From Symbiodinium natans (Eukaryota > Sar > Dinophyceae > Suessiales > Symbiodiniaceae), in contig CAJNDS010002108.1 of NCBI GenBank assembly GCA_905221605.1, positions 501,909 to 565,908 on the forward strand: a stretch of DNA of 64,000 nt. The letters run 5' to 3'. The notes under the pieces are model-generated. The model was given only the letters and a program-made list of their open reading frames with translations, was not told the DNA's origin and ran no database searches. Made by a program: the position numbers and the translations under genes. Of this stretch, positions 41,242-53,600 are shown in pieces; the first letter of the stretch is position 1, and every line of letters begins with the position of its first letter.

Positions 41242-41455
41242 GAGCACCCATGATGGCACGAACTCAAGCGAAGCCGAGGCTGGTGCGAGTTGCCCGGATC
41301 CCAGAACACCCTTTCATCACAGGCTGAAGGTTGGGCAGCGGAAACACATGAGATTCGAAGTCCAATCCCAAGATCTGGGCTTTCTCATGAAGCCATGTTG
41401 ACAGCGGTGTGGCATGGGACCGAGGCACCGTAAGTCTAGCTCGAAGTTTTGAAAT

Positions 41456-41562
41456 GGCGTTTCCGAAATTAGGGGTACCGTATTGGGGTCCTTATTCAAA
41501 GAGAATCCTACTATAATCCCTAAACCCTCAACCCTAAACCCCAAACCCTAAACCCCAAACCG
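41456..41562. mobile_element. Truncated family A element fused to a telomere array
   Basis: GGCGTTTCCGAAATTAGGGG TACC and the core TCCTTATTCAAAG..TCCTACTAT are present, but the right inverted repeat is missing. In its place the sequence becomes ATCCCTAAACCC and continues as CCCTAAA/CCCCAAA units. Confidence 0.7.
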
Positions 41563-41663
41563 CACTTGCCTAGGGGGTGTGTACGGCACAGTCCAGCCTC
41601 ATTCTGGGAAGCACAGACAGCACGGAGAGCGCCCGAGCCTCAGGAGATCACAGGAGCACATCA

Positions 41664-41706
41664 TAGGGTTTAGGGTTTAGGGTTTAGGGTTTACGGTTTA
41701 GGGCAC
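41664..41706. repeat. Interstitial telomere repeat, TTTAGGG sense
   Basis: Six units, one TTTACGG. Confidence 0.94.
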
Positions 41707-41824
41707 AAGAGCTGCGGGATTCAGGGAGTATGAGAGGGTGTTTCGATGCATCCCGGCTCTTCTGTGGGCTGTGAAAGCCCTCGGCTGAGCACTCGTGTAT
41801 ACGAGTTCTCTTACTTTTGAACTA

Positions 41825-41972
41825 GAACCCTAAACCCCAAACCCTAAACCCTAAACCCTAAACCCCAAACCCCAAACCCTAAACCCTAAACCCTAAACCC
41901 TAAACCCTAAACCCTAAACCCTAAACCCTAAACCCTAAACCCTAAACCCTAAACCCTAAACCCTAAACCCAA
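41825..41972. repeat. Interstitial telomere repeat, CCCTAAA sense, long
   Basis: About 21 units; the first ten include CCCCAAA variants. Confidence 0.98.
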
Positions 41973-42467
41973 ACGTAAACATGAAGAAAGCATCTTTTCA
42001 GGCTACACTGACAAGTACCGCAACTCAGCCCCCATCGAGTCTGGATGGCCATGCTACTGTTGAATCGGTGGACGTACTCAGGGTGGTGAAGGTAGCACAT
42101 CCCAATCGGATGGGTCAGGATACGTGATGTTCAAAACGTCTCAACATCGGAAGACGTTTACTTTTGAGTTCTTTTTGATGAACCTTTCAGGAGGAACATT
42201 TACCTTGTGAGCTGATCTTCGATGGAGCGTTCACCTTGTCGAGTGGACTGCTCGTCTTTTGAGTGTCTGTTTCTCGCGCACTCTACTCATGCAATGTTGC
42301 ATTCTACTGCTTGGTGCTGAACCTTAGCAATTGGTTTCCGATAGCTGTGCTCTCAGCCACCATGGCAAGGGGCATGGAATGCAGTGGTCCCTGCTTGTTT
42401 CCTGTAGCCCACTACGCACCAGGTCAGATTCTACAATCTCAAACCTCCAACATGCCAACAACAACTT

Positions 42468-42503
42468 ACCCTGAACCCTGAACCCTAAACCCTAAACCCC
42501 ACT
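42468..42503. repeat. Interstitial telomere repeat, CCCTAAA sense
   Basis: About five units, two of them CCCTGAA. Confidence 0.9.
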
Positions 42504-42903
42504 TCGAAGCCCCATGACCCTGAGCTCTCTCTGTTCCAGGTCTGCTTTGATTCCAACGGCTTCTTCCTGCAGGGTCGGAAGAGGGAGCCGGTACGCCGCC
42601 TGCCGTGCCCACATGTTTTAATAAGGCTCCTGGACTTTGAGCTCTAAAAGGGTTTAGGCTTACGAGCAGCTCGTATCCAACCCTCTGCACTACACATGTC
42701 CGTGTTGACGTCCGTGTCGAAATGCCATAGGTCTTAAGTGTTTCCGAATCTCTAGAGGAGAGTCGAGGCCAAGGGCCAAGGTTTTCTGCGCTCACCTGAC
42801 CCCAACGATGAATGTTGTGGTGAAGCAATCTTGTGATCTAGTTGCGAACGGCGTGAAAACGATGGTATGACGACTCCACTGACTGCCCACTTGTTCTGCT
42901 CAG

Positions 42904-43034
42904 AGCGCGTTGTTGCCATGTCCTCAGCCGCAGCATTGGCTGCTTTTCTTGGAGGAGCATCCAAGGAACATTCCCCGGCAACCCTTCCGTCCCAAAGACT
43001 GTAGTCAGCTCCTTCTCATGCGATACTCCCAGAA
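42904..43034 (+). CDS. Candidate internal exon
   Basis: After TTCTGCTCAG| the frame reads SALLPCPQPQHWLLFLEEHP, then RNIPRQPFRPKDCSQLLLMR, and ends GAA|GTCTGC before a telomere array. A second frame (VVAMSSAAALAAFLGGASK) is also open. Unknown family. Confidence 0.35.
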
Positions 43035-43039
43035 GTCTG

Positions 43040-43322
43040 CAAACCCTAAACAAACCCTAAACCCTGAACCCCAAACCCCAAACCCTATACCCTAAACCTA
43101 AACCCTTAACCCACAAAAGCAAAACCAAACCCAAGACCTGAACCTTAGCAGCGATGGACCTGCAAAGCCTTGCCACGTTGCCGCTGACGCCCTCTTCGAC
43201 ACCCACTGCGCCGCTGTTGCAGTGCCAAGCCTGGACTGAGGCTGGTTTGGGGTTTAGGGTTTAGGGTTTAGGGTTTGGGGTTTAGGGTTTGGGGTTTGGG
43301 GTTTAGGGTTTAGGGTTTAGGA
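43040..43322. repeat. Two telomere arrays in opposite orientation
   Basis: 43040-43112 CCCTAAA sense (degenerate, about nine units) and 43240-43322 TTTAGGG sense with TTTGGGG variants (about 12 units). Confidence 0.93.
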
Positions 43323-43514
43323 TAGCCAAAATCATCGACCAACAGGGTTAAGCAAACTTCCTTTTGTGGCAAGGGAAGAGGTACGTATGGTTTTGGAATA
43401 GGTTCAAGCCGAAACCTTCAACAAATAGGGTTGACAGGGCTTAGGATTAAAAATCAAGGGTACACACCGCAGGCACCCGAAGCATTACTCTTCCCAAACA
43501 TTTCTCGTTTGCAG

Positions 43515-43614
43515 GTATTTGGGAACAGTGTCTGCGTCTAAACTTCGAACGAATAAATTAGCATTTAGGGCCCTGAGCCATGCGAGAATGCGTGTGCCAG
43601 TGCAAAATGAGTTG
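43515..43614 (+). CDS. Candidate internal exon upstream of a terminal exon
   Basis: CGTTTGCAG| opens YLGTVSASKLRTNKLAFRAL, then SHARMRVPVQNEL, and can end TTG|GCTGGT (GC donor, phase 0). This joins in frame to the exon at 43730. Unknown family. Confidence 0.45.
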
Positions 43615-43729
43615 GCTGGTGGTTGGCCCAAAAGCTTGCCGCGCCTCGCGCTATGGGCCCAAATCTGATTCAAATCTTCCTTCCTTCCGCGCTTCATTTC
43701 GTGTATTTGGTATGTTCATTGTACCATAG

Positions 43730-43870
43730 AACGGATGTCTTCTTGAACCCGGCGTCCTTGAACCGCCCCGCTTCAAAGTCACGCTCTTGGAGGAACTGCC
43801 GTCCCTGGAAGACCTGGCTCGGGAGGCCAGGGAGGAGGACGCGTTTGCTTCCAGGGGGTCGGGAAGTTAG
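43730..43870 (+). CDS. Probable terminal exon, acidic C-terminus
   Basis: After GTACCATAG| the frame reads NGCLLEPGVLEPPRFKVTLL, then EELPSLEDLAREAREEDAFA, and stops at TAG 43868. It is highly G/C at third positions, with a clear acidic helix. 47 codons including stop. No family recognised. It would close the plus-strand gene lying between the phosphatase and the coiled-coil series. Confidence 0.5.
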   Translation, partial: NGCLLEPGVLEPPRFKVTLLEELPSLEDLAREAREEDAFASRGSGS

Positions 43871-44589
43871 GTGTGCACATTGCCGGGCAAAGCTGAAAAG
43901 ACTTGCGTTCAGCATTTTTAGGATTTCAGGGTTTCTTGGTTGCCCCTTTACCGAGTTCGTGCGCCCACACGGAGCCTCATTTTTTATGCTGATTATTCAC
44001 GAGCCTCTAGAGAATCCGCTGGACGAGAGGTTGTTGGACTGCCAAGGTCCCGAAAGTATTTGAGCAGAGATTGATGGCGCCGCATTGATGTGAACTGTTT
44101 TTGAATCATCTTTACAACGTACGGACCTTCTCACTGCGCAACAATCTGATGGATGCATGTCAACTTGTCCCAAGAAAATATGAGCCTACCACAAGAATTA
44201 TAGGGGTCCAACACGCCTACTTAACTTGTGGACAAATACGTGTACGAAAGAAATTTTACGACTATTCTTTCAAACTGCATCTCTAGTTACCTCCAGTTAC
44301 GTGTGCATTCCAAGTAAATGCCCAGTAAAAAATTGAAGCTGTACGTGTCTTCTGAAGCACAGGATAAGCTCCCAAACAAACCCTTCCTAGCCCCGAAATA
44401 GAGCCCGACACCCTGAGCCCTTCGAGCCCTACAAACCACGCCACAGTGCCACAGGGGACATAAGTATACGGGCGGACTTTTCAGCATGAATCCCCGATGC
44501 ACCCTGAATCTCCCAGAGCGCTGAGTCGCGAAACTGATGCTCCCAGTATAGCCCCGCGCTTCAAAAATTGTTCAAAAAAATCGAACTCC

Positions 44590-44620
44590 CTAAGCCCTAA
44601 CCCTAAACCCTAAACCCAAA
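44590..44620. repeat. Interstitial telomere repeat, CCCTAAA sense
   Basis: About four units. Confidence 0.9.
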
Positions 44621-44692
44621 AAAATCGCAAAGTCCTGTGGGCTGCCTGCATCGAGTCTTGAGGATTTGTAAAATCCTGAAGCCCAATACCAG

Positions 44693-47600
44693 GAGCTGCA
44701 GGATCTCCGAAAGATCCTGGAGGTGGGAAAAACGATCAGAGCTTTTCACGATCACGGGATCAAAATCCTTCCGTGACCATGGGCTGTGCGAATAACATGC
44801 CGAGGGCTTCCTGTAGAGTGTGATTCTTTAATAGGAGACCATAAACAGCCAGATGGATTCGCTGGTGTGACTGCAAGGTTTAGGCTTGCTAAAGCAAAGG
44901 AAGCTGCCAAGTTCGAAACTGCACATCGTGCACCTTGACTTGCTAGCAGCAGCCCAGACAGCTGAGGTGAAGAACAGCGTCATCAAGGACCTCAGCCAAA
45001 GACTGGAGGACCTGCCGTTTCAAGCTCTGAAGGGGGGCAGGGGGGCAAGCAGATGTCCACGGCTTGTTCAGGCGATTCAGGGATGAGCAGGATCGGGCTC
45101 ACAGCTGCTGCCGCCATGGGATCGGAAAGAGAGCGCGCTCGTACCAGGAGTCCGATGCGTGTTTGTCATCCCTGCTTCTTGGCATCTGATGAGCTCAGCA
45201 TTGAAGGCGGAGTTCTTTTGACAGCCTTTTTTTTGGTTTTTTTGGGGGAGGAACAGCCCATCCGCTTTGTAAGAATGGCCGGGGGTTCTGTTTCTTGTGA
45301 GTTTTTCAGGGATCAAAACCTCCAAAGCACGGACCGATGTAGTACGATGTGTGCAGCAGCCTTCGCATGGGCTCTGAAAAGGCCATTCCCTGAGACGTTC
45401 CATAGGGTTTAGGGTTTAGGGTTTAGGGTTCAGGGTTCATGTCAGGCACCCATTTGTCATTGAAGCACCGTCCTAAACTTCTCAACACTTTGTCAGTATA
45501 GTGGTGTAACATTTTACCTTCTTAAGGGTACTTAAACCCAACAAGGACTTGAAAGTTAAGTTAGTGTGTTAATCCCATCCCAACCATGAAGTAGAACAGC
45601 TTCAAGAGCTCCAAGATGTCCCCCCAAGGCGCAAGGAGAATGCCGAGCTCCGCCGAGTCCTGCGCAGCGGCGGTGCTGCCCATGCGCTGCGGGAGCTGTC
45701 GCTCGGGATGTTTGTTTTAAGGTTTGCGCGCTTGGCACAGTTGACCGGATGCCTAAACGGCAGTTGAAAGTCTAAATCTCGTTGCACTGGCTCGAATAAG
45801 GGTCCCCCCGCGCCAAACAATTTGGGCCCTCCAGAAGAACCTGGCGCAGGACCACCCCCTCCCCAAACATTTTTTTTTTGTGCCGGGGGGGGGGGGGGGG
45901 ACCGCCCTCAGGGCCTCAAGCGTTTAGGAACTCATGGCCCGAAGCTTTCCTGCCTTCCTAAGGACCACCCCCTCCCGGACGGGCCTGTGTATTATAGAGG
46001 GTGACGCAACAAATTTACTCGTTTCGTAATGAAATTCAGCAAGGCTTTAAATGGAACTGGGCGCAGGGCCTCAAGCCTTACTGCGTGAGCCCTTAACCGG
46101 GGCCTTAACCCTAAACACAAATCTTTAACACAACCATCCGGAAAAAAAGCCTGTGCCAATAGTGGCTCACCCCAACAAAACGATGTCGCAGAATAGATGT
46201 TCAAAACTTGTGATTATCGACCCTGGATAAACTAAAAGCCTTTTAACATGAACGTCGTGAGCCTGCCCCCTTCGTGCTTTGTCACGATGATGCAGGGATA
46301 TGCACGCGGAGGCCCTTGGGACATTTTATGTTTTCCCTTATTGGGTTTAAGAGGATCCTTTTCAGGAATGTGTTAAAGAGGGTTTTAAGGGCCTTCCTAG
46401 TGCATAGTTTGGCTGTCTACCAGGGGCTGTCGCCCACAGCCGGCTAGGGGCTGTCGCCCACAGCCAGCTACACCCCAAAGCGGCGAGAACTCGGTTTAGG
46501 GTTTAGGGTTTAGGGTTTAGGGTTTAGGGTTTAGGGTTTAGGGTTTAGGGTTTAGGGTTTAGGGTTTAGGGTTTAGGGTTTAGGGTTTAGGGTTTAGGCT
46601 CTTCTCGTGTTTTTGTCCAGCCCAAGGCTGCAACAGGCTGCGGATGGCGGGGCCAAGCTCCGCCGTTGCTTGGCTCAGGAGGCTCTTCTTCGACAGGACG
46701 GACAGGGCCCTTCAAGCCTGCAGCCTTTTTCTCCTCACCAGCCTTTCAGACCTGTGCTACGCATGTAATGTATGAATATATGTATTTCTATATGTACATA
46801 TATATATATATACATTAATATATATATATATATACATGTATAGATATGTATATATATATATATGTTGTCAGAAGAAAGCAATTGGTTTGAAGTACTACCA
46901 GGTTACTACCAGGTTGACTTTCTTGATGTTGGCGCACACTGCCTCGAATGCTCGGAGCTCATGCCCTAACTGAGCAGATTTGATGTGGTGCGGTGACCTG
47001 CTGTGCGACATGGCGTGTTCCATGAAGAAAGGCCTTGGCACACGCTGCATCGTGAACTGTTGCACCCCAGCATGAGCAACCCTTCTGCGCAACCTCTCCT
47101 GCCGCAAGAGGAGTGGTCTGCCACCGCACAGCGGGTTCGGGAAGACCTCTGCAACAACGAGGCGAGGCCGCTGCTTCGGACCACCCAGATTCCTTTCCCA
47201 TAAGCTTACGAGATCTTACGAGTTGGCAGTGGCAGCATTGGGCAGCCGAACTCCCCCGTCAGAGTCTTTCGTGAGCTTTCTCAGATTCCGCGGACTTAAC
47301 GTTTTTGTGCAGGATGGTGGTCCTTTCGAGAGAAAGAAGTCTTCCGTCCCAGGATAGGCAAATTTACCTCAACACCCGAGCCAGGCAGGTGGCTTCCATC
47401 TCAAGAAAAGTCGTGCCGAAGAGGACTTCTTCATGTCTTGCATGTCACAGGTCTGGGCTGAGTGTGAGGTGGGATATATATGTCGTTGAATCCTTCAAGA
47501 GCTTCGGATGATTGGGTTAGGGCTGTGAAAACGACCAGCGAAGTCGAGGTGGGGTCTGCAACATCTGCAAAGCGCTTCCACATTGAGCCTTTGACCGTAC

Positions 47601-50600
47601 ACTGTTGTCAGCAGCTCATCTTGTTATCCTCCCAAACTCCCAAACTCTCTTTATGTAATGGGAGGGAATCATTCAGTCCCGCCGCTGCCAGTATGCTAGG
47701 TGTGTGCCTATGCAACGCACATGCATTACAGTACTATGCAGAAATTATGCAGTACTTCGTACTTTGTTCATCAGAATGCAGAATGGTGCTGCCTCAGAAT
47801 ATCTCCTTTTGAACACTCCGTGAAAGCGCCGACTTGATGCGATTTGCAGGCTAACTCGGGAGTGTGGAGGCAAAAGCTCTAGCTAGACCATTGCTACCTG
47901 TTGCAGTTCAGGGCATGGGAGCTACCTCGAGAAGCATCCAAAGCATCCAAACGGGGACACTGCCTCCTCCCCAGCCCCCCATAGATTACTTGTTTGTCCG
48001 TAAGTCCAGCAATCCCGCCCGAACCCTGCATGCCGACCCCCAAAAAGGATGGATTCCTGCAATACTTAGACATAGACTTTCCGTGAGACAGGAGGCAGTG
48101 TTGCATTTCGAGTGCCTGGCAGCGAAGACGAGTGCGGAGTTCGTGGAGGCGACCGTGCAACAGAGCCACCTGAGATTAGGACTTTGGCTTTAGATCGCTT
48201 CAGGCTGTTTGTGTCATGAGTGTCATGCGGCAGTGGTTCGGGTTCCGGCTTCCGATCCGAGTCTTTAGTGCTGGGTGTTTCGACGTTCCTGGTGGCATAG
48301 CACGGCGTAGCACGACTACTGCAGGGCTTTTGCATGTGGGGCCTCTCCTTGCGAGGCTCACACCGCAGGTGCTCTTAAACCCTGGGGTTGCTAGGGTTCA
48401 TGATTTAGGGCTTAGGGTTTAGGGCTTAGGGGATGTTCATGTTCTTCTTGGTCTTATCTCACCAGAGTGATCACTGAAGTGCACGCCACAGCAGCCCTCG
48501 TTGCCCGCCTCCGCTTCCCTGCAATGCCCAAGACACTCCCTACTCAAGAAAGATCCCGATGCTCCTGGCGGTGCCCACACCGCCTCCTCACACCCACACA
48601 CACAATCTTTCCCGATGGCCCGGTTTCTGAGTCTCTCCTTGGCCTCCACCCACCCCCAACACCTGTAAGCCGCATACGAGGTCCTATACAGTCCCAACTC
48701 TTCAAAGCGTAGCCCACGCAGCCCTTAACAACCCCCAAAGCCCAGAATGCGCTGCCTATCAAGTGTTGGTGGCCCGCGCAGCGCAGAAACGGTGCATGAG
48801 TGTGCCTTGAGGCGCAGCTGCAAGCCGAGTGCGCGCAGCTCCGAGCGAAGGCTCTAACGTAGCAAAAGACTTTGCACAGGAATCCCAGGAGGTTTCAGGA
48901 GGTCTCAGGAGGTTAAAGGCTCAAGGTTCAAGGCTGAAGGCTGGGCGGGATCATCTGGATGCCGCAGCTCCCAGTGGCCACTCTGCTACAACATGCTGTA
49001 CGGTAACCCAGGTTCAACTGCCACAGTAGGTGTGTCCGCCAGGCTGATGAGCAGAGTGAGATGCAGCAGGCTCACACTCTTCAGCTACTTGGCTGCCTGG
49101 AGTTGACATGAAGGACACCTGCATATGTCCAGCACGATGTAAGTCGCACGTTAGATGTTGCTTTGCAGAGTCTGTTTTTTATCAGAATGAGTTCGGCTGC
49201 TTTTCTTGACGTCGCTGTAGTCCTATATGTCAAGAGCAAATCCGAGTTCCTGATAACTTTTGCATGGTCAGATCCATATAAGCTTTGGACGCTACACATA
49301 AGCACAAACCCCAACTCATCACAACCCGAGCACTGCGTAGCAGGCTCAAGGAAATTCCTCAAGCGTCTGTTCCAATTTGAGACCTTTGTTTGGGGGCTTG
49401 TCTGGGTCTTGGGATCCTTTGGATTGTGGGCAGATGGGCCAATTGAGCTCTTTTCTGCCCATCCCCCTGCACACTGCATCGGAGGCTGCAAACTGCCCAA
49501 GAGGAGTCCGACCGACTTCGGGAGTGCCACAGCTCATCCCTAAACCCTAAACCCTAAACCCTAAACCCTAAACCCTAAACCCTAAACCCTAAACCCTAAA
49601 CCCTAAACCCTATGACCTGGGCGGTTTGTTGTTGAAGCTTCGGGGGCTGCCATTTAAGGGGCTTTTTCCCGCGTTCCACGCGTTGGAAAGAACTCTGACG
49701 CACTCTGTGTATTAACATCTTGCTTCATGCTGCGTCTTGATTCTAAAAGTACAGCTTCGCTGGCATTCGCCTCACGATTTGTGTTTGGATCCCGTTGTGC
49801 AGCTGTAAAAACAAACAGCTTAGCCTTGCTAAGCGGAAGCTTGTACACAACAGATTTCTGTGCATGAAATCGAGCTGGTAGAATGCTGATACACCGGCGG
49901 CTAGCAGCAGGGCAACGCCGATTGGGCTTGCCCTCTGCGTTTCTGTGCTTCAGCTCGGTGTGCTTGATGCAAACTTTTCCCCCGCCGGCCACATGCATCC
50001 CTGTCACAGTGCCTGTACCCCCCCCCCGCCCCCCTCCCTAAACCCTTCTTTTGCCCGGAGAGCACATGGTCTCACATTCACTGAGAGGCTCGCGCAGAGG
50101 CAGTTACGTCCCAATTTCTGGAAGTGTTGTCCCTCAGGCGCCTCGGCTCCATGGCTCGAGGACGGCGCGCACTTCGGCGTCGTGTGGAGGCACTGTGCCA
50201 AGGCTGCCTGGGAAGAGACCCGCTGGCGTCCCAGAAGTTTTGGTGGCTTAACGAAAAATGCGGCGTTGTACCCATTTTTTCTCAGATATGAGAGTGACGA
50301 TTGTGTGCGGTCCAGCTTAACACAGGGATGATGCCATTGTTTGCACATGCTTGCAAGCGTACTCCCTGAGTTGTGATGCTAGATTGGAACGACGCCTCAA
50401 GTCCTCTTGCGCCAGGTGGCGGCGACCCGGAGGATTGTGGGATTGCTTCTGCCAACAGGGGAAATTTCCAAACGCTACATCCTGATCAGGGGCCCTTACC
50501 AATGTACAGCTAAGACCACCCCCCAATCTACCGTAGTGATTTGTACGTTTTTTCCTGGTTTATTGGTTTCTGGGAGGCATTCTCCATTTCCATCAGTGTG

Positions 50601-53600
50601 TCGTCGCAGCTGCCAACCTCTTTGCTGTGTTTTTTCGAAAACAGGGATTGGAGTCATACCGATGACAAATTACATACGCCTCCCCCCACCCCATTCGAGT
50701 TACACATTCAGAAATCATTCAGCGGGTTTTCCTTGCGCAAGTGGCATGAACTTGAAGTTCACGCTTCAAGTCAAGGCTGCCAGCTTCTCGGGCCGGAGCA
50801 CGTGAGTCGTCCACTGTTTGTCAAACTGGGATAGGCTGATACTCATGCTCACGCATTGGCTTTGAGGCGTTTTCTCAAGGCATGTTGAAAATGTCTTGTG
50901 GGTGTGGGCCGGCACTGACTAGTTGGATACAGTGATGTCTGATGTATTCCTTGCGATCTCGGCAACGAAGGCTATTGCCACCCATAGATGCCAATGCAGG
51001 AAAAACAAAAACGAAAAGTTGAGCCTCGACCCCCAACCCAAAAACTTATAAATTTGTCTAACGTCCTGCCGTATGTCAGGAAGTTGAGGCAGCTCAAGAA
51101 AGGTGCCGGAAACTCTGCGAGGAGGCCCAAGAATGTCTGATGGGCAGATTGCAGATACGATTATCAGATAATCCCTTCCCCAAGTATATTCAACCCCTCC
51201 CCGCCTAATATTAAATACCCCCCCCCCCCCCCCCAGATACTACAATATAATAACCATAGGGGGGGGGGGGGGGTATTTAAATACTGGGGCGAGGGGATTA
51301 TGCTGCACAAGCAGTGCCCTCATTGACGCCCAAACCCACAGCGCGCTTTGCTGTTCGTTTCGGGGCCCCTTGCTCCACAATCTTACACTTCATTCATGAG
51401 CGACGCATTTCCTGCATCTTACACACCTCGAATTCAGAGCCCTTTTTGTGCTCCGCAGAGGCCGCCGTGGCCTTCAACATCAACGCGGAGCTCGAGGTGG
51501 GATGGGCGGCCGCGGGATTTGAGAGTTCGGGTTGAGGCAGCAGAAGTGGTGGAGGGTCCAGGGTGAGGCAAAGCCTGCCCAACCGAGAAACTCGAGAACT
51601 TGAAGTGCCCGAAATCCTGGTGCGGCCTCTTAAATGCTAACAGACCTCCCAACTGCGCACCCTCGCAGCTCATACGTCGACAGCGTCATGGCGAGCACAA
51701 GCGAAGTCAAGTGAGTTTTTGACTCGACAGGAGCAAAGGGCGGAGCTTCTCCAGTCCATACAGCAAGTCGTCCGGCCATGATTGGGCAGCAGAGAAACCC
51801 CGCTTCTGGATGATTCGATGTTCAGGGGGCCTCTCTTGGCAGCCAGTCTTTTTTTTGCCCTGCAATGACTCCCCAAAGCTGCAATCGAAGAACTGCGCAT
51901 GTTTCCGGGTCGGAATACTCAGTTTGGCACCGGGTTTTTGTCCTCTTCGCTACAAGGCTGGCCCGACTGAACATACATGAAACGCTGTGGCGCTAGATTA
52001 AACACAGAAGCTGAAAGTATAAGAACCCCAAGGGCATTCTTGACGATGAATCAGCGTCCAGAAAGATTGGTAGAATTCCGCTGTGTTTAGAGGTGGGGGT
52101 GGGGTCATGGAGGAGTTCTTAAGGGTTATAAGGGCATTGCTTCTGATACCCGACGCCCGTGCAAGACTGAACCTTAAAGATTTCGCGCTCTCGTGCCTTT
52201 CTTTGCAGAATCGTAGTGGAATGAGTCTGCGTTAGTGTTTTTCGTCTGAGGCTTCATCACCTTTCATGCTTTGCTGTTGCGATCAGGCTAGGTATCCCGG
52301 GCCCTTTGTCTTGCCCATGAGGCGGGGCCCCAATGTACGCAGGTTAACGCCCACCTTCGGGCGAATGTTTTTTTTAAACAAAGCCCCGCTTGGACCGCCC
52401 TCATGTTGCTATAATATAACGCTTCAACGTATTCGTAAAGCAAGCATTGGAGAGAATTTCTTGGGAGCCGGTCCTGGCCCAGAGCATGCTGCGACAGAAA
52501 CCCCACCATTGGCATTAATACCACCACTAACTTTACTAAATTTACTAAATTTGCTAAATTTGCTAAATTTACTAAACTTACTAAATTACAACCTCCGCTC
52601 AGCGGCTGAGGTGGCTGAGCATGAGCATCTCCGTGATCACCGTGAGAATCATGTCCCTGGGCTGATTTCGACTTCAGGGTTTAGGGTTTCGGGTTTAGGG
52701 TTTAGGGTTTAGGGTTTAGGGTTGTGCAGACAGCGTGGTCTTCTGTATCTGCACAGCAGCAATACCCCCGCGGGCGAACTGCATGTTCTCCAGGTTCGGC
52801 AACGACCTCCCAGCTGATATCTGTTTTTTGTGGATCCTTGCAGGCATCTGCATCAAACGGGGCCGTACCCGCTTCCTTCTTCGGCAAATCATGCTTGCCA
52901 TCTCTTGTGCTGTCCATGACAAGAACGTGAAATTGGTCGAACTGGTAGTTCGGAACAGGGAAGCAAGAAAGAGCGAACAGCATTCCATGTGCTCATCGTC
53001 CTCTTAACACATTTACGCGGCTTGTTGCCAACATCAGGGTTAGTCAGCCGATCGAGATTTCGAAGTTACGTAGCACCGCCCGTAAAACCCTAAACGCTGA
53101 ACCCTAAACCCTAAGCCCTAAACCCTAAACCCTAGGACCCTAGACTGAGGAATTGAAGCAGCGATGTGCAGACCTGGAGCTGGAGTTCCTTGGATCCTAA
53201 GATTGCTTTGCTTTGGTTCTGCTTATTTGCAGTTATCATCATTATTATTACTACTGCTACTACTATTATTATGCTTACTACTATGATGATGATGATTATT
53301 ATTATGAAGATTTAGGTTGACCGAGACAAAATGAGCGCCATGTCTTGGAACGGATGCTCGAAGCCAACCCATCGAAGAATCCAAAATTTAGGGTTTAGGG
53401 TTTAGGGTTGCGGAACGGTGCAAGCCTCAAAAGTTCACGGGGCCCAGGCGTCAGCGTCTGGTCCCCACCACGAGACCGCAACTTCTGAACACTTGCGATT
53501 CTGTACATCTGCGGGCCTTGAGAAAATATGCCCCCGGCGCGTAGGCGAGAGTGTCCCGGGCATGTGGAAACACCGAAAGGTCGTCATTCATGCTTTTGAA

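Noticed and set aside
49081-49543. Overlapping 126-149-codon frames on both strands
   Set aside because: Mutually exclusive and without motifs; only the short heptad segment near 49489-49525 on the plus strand looks exon-like.
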